Below, in pieces: positions 5,717-7,170 of a stretch of 7,170 bases of DNA. The DNA is from Microcaldota archaeon. GTDB lineage: Archaea > Micrarchaeota > Micrarchaeia > Anstonellales > Bilamarchaeaceae. The stretch covers positions 1 through 7,170 of the forward strand of contig DAOVFD010000052.1 of the NCBI GenBank assembly GCA_030668565.1, read 5' to 3'. Position 1 is the stretch's first letter; each line of letters starts with the position of its first letter. The position numbers and the translations under genes were made by a program. Under the pieces are notes generated by a model. The model was not told where the DNA came from. It searched no databases and was given only the letters and a program-made list of their open reading frames with translations.

Positions 5717-7170
5717 CTATTTATTCTTTGCTGTTACCTTCTCAAGTTTCTCATCAAGTCTTTCCTTTGGTATGACCGGTATTGTCTCGCTTTCAACATA
5801 TTTCGGTACTTCGCTCTTTTTAACCTTCGTAAGCACTCCGGACCCCCTGCTTCCATCCCTGTAGATTGTTACCCCCTTGCAGCCGGCCTTCCAGGCTAGC
5901 ATGTATGCACCTTCAACATCCTCAACCGAAGCTTCCGGAGGCAGGTTAATTGTCTTGCTCACTGCAAGGTCGATGTGTTTCTGGAAGGCAGCCTGCATCT
6001 TCACATGGTCTTCTGAACTGATATCATGGGAAACGACGAACACTTCCTTCAATTCCTTGGGTATTTCAGCCATATCCTGCACGCTTCCGTTGTCTATTAC
6101 CCTTTCCATAAGCTCGGGGGTATAAAGCCCCCTTACTTTCAGAACATGCTCGAAAACCTCATCAGAATAGTAAAGCTTGGTTCCATCCATGACATTTTTT
6201 ATATAGGCAAGCGCAAACATCGGCTCGATTCCGCTTGATGTATTCGCTATCATGGATATTGTTCCCGTAGGTGCTATTGAAGTTACTGTTGCATTTCTCA
6301 TTGCATCATATTCCTTTGCCCATGCACTCTCTTTGAATCCTGGGAAAGAACCCCTTGCCCTTCCAAGCTCATGGCTCATCTTCCTTGCTTCATCGGTTAT
6401 GAACTTCATCGTGTGCTCTGCTACCTCAAACGCCTCGGGAGAATTGTATTTTACGCCCATTTTTACAAGCATCTTTGCAAATCCCATTATTCCAAGTCCC
6501 ATTCTTCTGTGATACTGCGTCCTCTCCTTTATCTGTGGTATCGGATACTTATTGAGGTCTATAACATTGTCAAGGAACTGCACTCCAAGCTTTATGACAT
6601 ATCTAAGTCTGTCCCAGTTGACCTTTTTCTTCCAGTTGCCTTTTGTCCAATTCATGTCAACGAAACTGTCAAGATTTATGCTTCCGAGGTTGCAGGACTC
6701 GTAATCAGGCATGGGCACTTCGCCGCAATTATGCACTATTAATCCATTCGCTGAAAACGAACGTGTAGAAGGCTCTGTTAAATCATAAACCTCTTCCACC
6801 CCTATTTTTCCGATTGATTCAACAGAAGTGTCTATGTCGTCTGAATAAATTTCTGTGGGTTTAAGCTCCTCGAACTTTTTATTTTTCGAAGAAACAGCAA
6901 AGCCTATTTTTTCCATGAACCTGAACATGCTTTCCCTGCTGATAATCAGCTCATGCTGGGCCTTGCATTGATAGATTCTTGGCTCTCTATTGGAATCAGG
7001 AAGCAGTTTCATATGTTCTTTTCTCCTTTCTTTGTAGACTTTTGAAACTATGCCGAATTGAAGAAGCAATACCTGCACCTGTTTTAAGAGTCTGATTGAA
7101 TTTGAAGCAAGCCTTATGCTTATTCCCTTTTTCTTGCTTCCCTGCACAGAACCATCTGCAGCGAATAATG
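5717..7170 (-). CDS. nrdJ: Class II (B12-dependent) ribonucleoside-diphosphate reductase, C-terminal part with intein end (partial)
   Basis: The frame is open to the window edge. Its GTG at 7147 is an internal Val codon, because LFAADGS precedes it in frame. Residues encoded at 6728-7170 are the end of an intein; from 6727 the reductase resumes with CGEVPMPDYESCNLGSINLD. The family converts ribonucleotides to deoxyribonucleotides with a thiyl radical generated by adenosylcobalamin. In the T. maritima class II enzyme the motif is NPCGE with the radical on its Cys, and a partner Cys 11 residues later; both are here (first extein residue C1 and C12). The barrel motifs RRMGLGIMGFA (74-84), IAPTGTISMIANTSSGIEP (151-169) and KTINLPPEAS (258-267) follow, ending with GCKGVTIYRDGSRGSGVL (282-299). 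The N-extein, with the cobalamin and allosteric regions, lies outside the window. After GCKG there is no cysteine in the last 50 or so residues, so the usual C-terminal redox-shuttle tail is absent. The stop is 35 bases before fbp. Confidence 0.93.
   Translation of the reverse strand, partial: LFAADGSVQGSKKKGISIRLASNSIRLLKQVQVLLLQFGIVSKVYKERRKEHMKLLPDSNREPRIYQCKAQHELIISRESMFRFMEKIGFAVSSKNKKFEELKPTEIYSDDIDTSVESIGKIGVEEVYDLTEPSTRSFSANGLIVHNCGEVPMPDYESCNLGSINLDSFVDMNWTKGNWKKKVNWDRLRYVIKLGVQFLDNVIDLNKYPIPQIKERTQYHRRMGLGIMGFAKMLVKMGVKYNSPEAFEVAEHTMKFITDEARKMSHELGRARGSFPGFKESAWAKEYDAMRNATVTSIAPTGTISMIANTSSGIEPMFALAYIKNVMDGTKLYYSDEVFEHVLKVRGLYTPELMERVIDNGSVQDMAEIPKELKEVFVVSHDISSEDHVKMQAAFQKHIDLAVSKTINLPPEASVEDVEGAYMLAWKAGCKGVTIYRDGSRGSGVLTKVKKSEVPKYVESETIPVIPKERLDEKLEKVTAKNK
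6728..7170 (-). mobile_element. Intein in NrdJ, C-terminal portion with LAGLIDADG endonuclease domain (partial)
   Basis: Roughly 147 residues of an intein are visible. The last block, VYDLTEPSTRSFSANGLIVHN, immediately precedes the extein Cys and contains the penultimate His and terminal Asn needed for Asn cyclisation. Further upstream LFAADGSVQGSKKKGISIRL resembles a second LAGLIDADG helix (ADG core), whose Asp is the metal ligand of the homing nuclease. QHELIISRESMFRFMEKIGF is typical of the end of this endonuclease type. The intein starts beyond the window edge, so its N-terminal splicing blocks and first LAGLIDADG motif cannot be judged. With the splice-site residues intact the element looks splicing-competent. 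Base composition does not differ obviously from the host gene. Confidence 0.9.

Noticed and set aside
5877..6742. Several plus-strand open frames opposite nrdJ
   Set aside because: They lie antisense to a strongly conserved enzyme and show no independent protein features.
1..7170. CRISPR array, tRNA gene or insertion sequence
   Set aside because: No regularly spaced direct repeats, no complete tRNA cloverleaf and no transposase gene were seen.

Overview
The window is archaeal. The protein set is diagnostic: diphthine synthase, a stand-alone GMP-synthase glutaminase subunit, a Taw3/TYW3 wyosine enzyme, the archaeal bifunctional fructose-1,6-bisphosphate aldolase/phosphatase, and a B12-dependent (class II) ribonucleotide reductase carrying an intein. 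Several start codons lie about 26 bases downstream of an A/T-rich TATA-like box, as expected of leaderless archaeal transcripts. Genes are closely packed. The lineage cannot be fixed from sequence alone; a DPANN or other uncultivated euryarchaeal genome would fit, but that is a guess.

Layout. At the left edge the first 32 codons of dphB run off the window on the minus strand. It shares a 95-bp divergent promoter region with a plus-strand gene for a basic 513-residue protein that I read as a very divergent PHP-type metal-dependent phosphoesterase. Downstream on the plus strand follow a UppP/BacA polyprenyl-diphosphate phosphatase, the GMP-synthase glutaminase subunit and, two bases after its stop, a taw3-like gene. 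Positions 3708-3990 hold no convincing protein gene. This stretch has a perfect 10-bp terminal inverted repeat, many nested hairpins, and a TATA box on the minus strand centred 26 bases before its end. I interpret it as a gene for a structured RNA of about 283 nt, convergent with taw3, whose family I could not recognise. A short A/T-rich spacer follows.

The right half is all minus strand. Read in transcription order, it contains the C-terminal part of nrdJ (entered through the end of an intein), then fbp (aldolase/phosphatase), then a small membrane-anchored DUF192 protein whose start lies one base after the fbp stop. The last two form a tight pair.

The genes do not build one pathway. They are housekeeping functions: translation-factor and tRNA modification, purine and deoxynucleotide synthesis, gluconeogenesis and lipid-carrier recycling. 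The items most worth a second look are the unidentified structured RNA, the intein placed directly before the radical cysteine of NrdJ, and the PHP-like protein.
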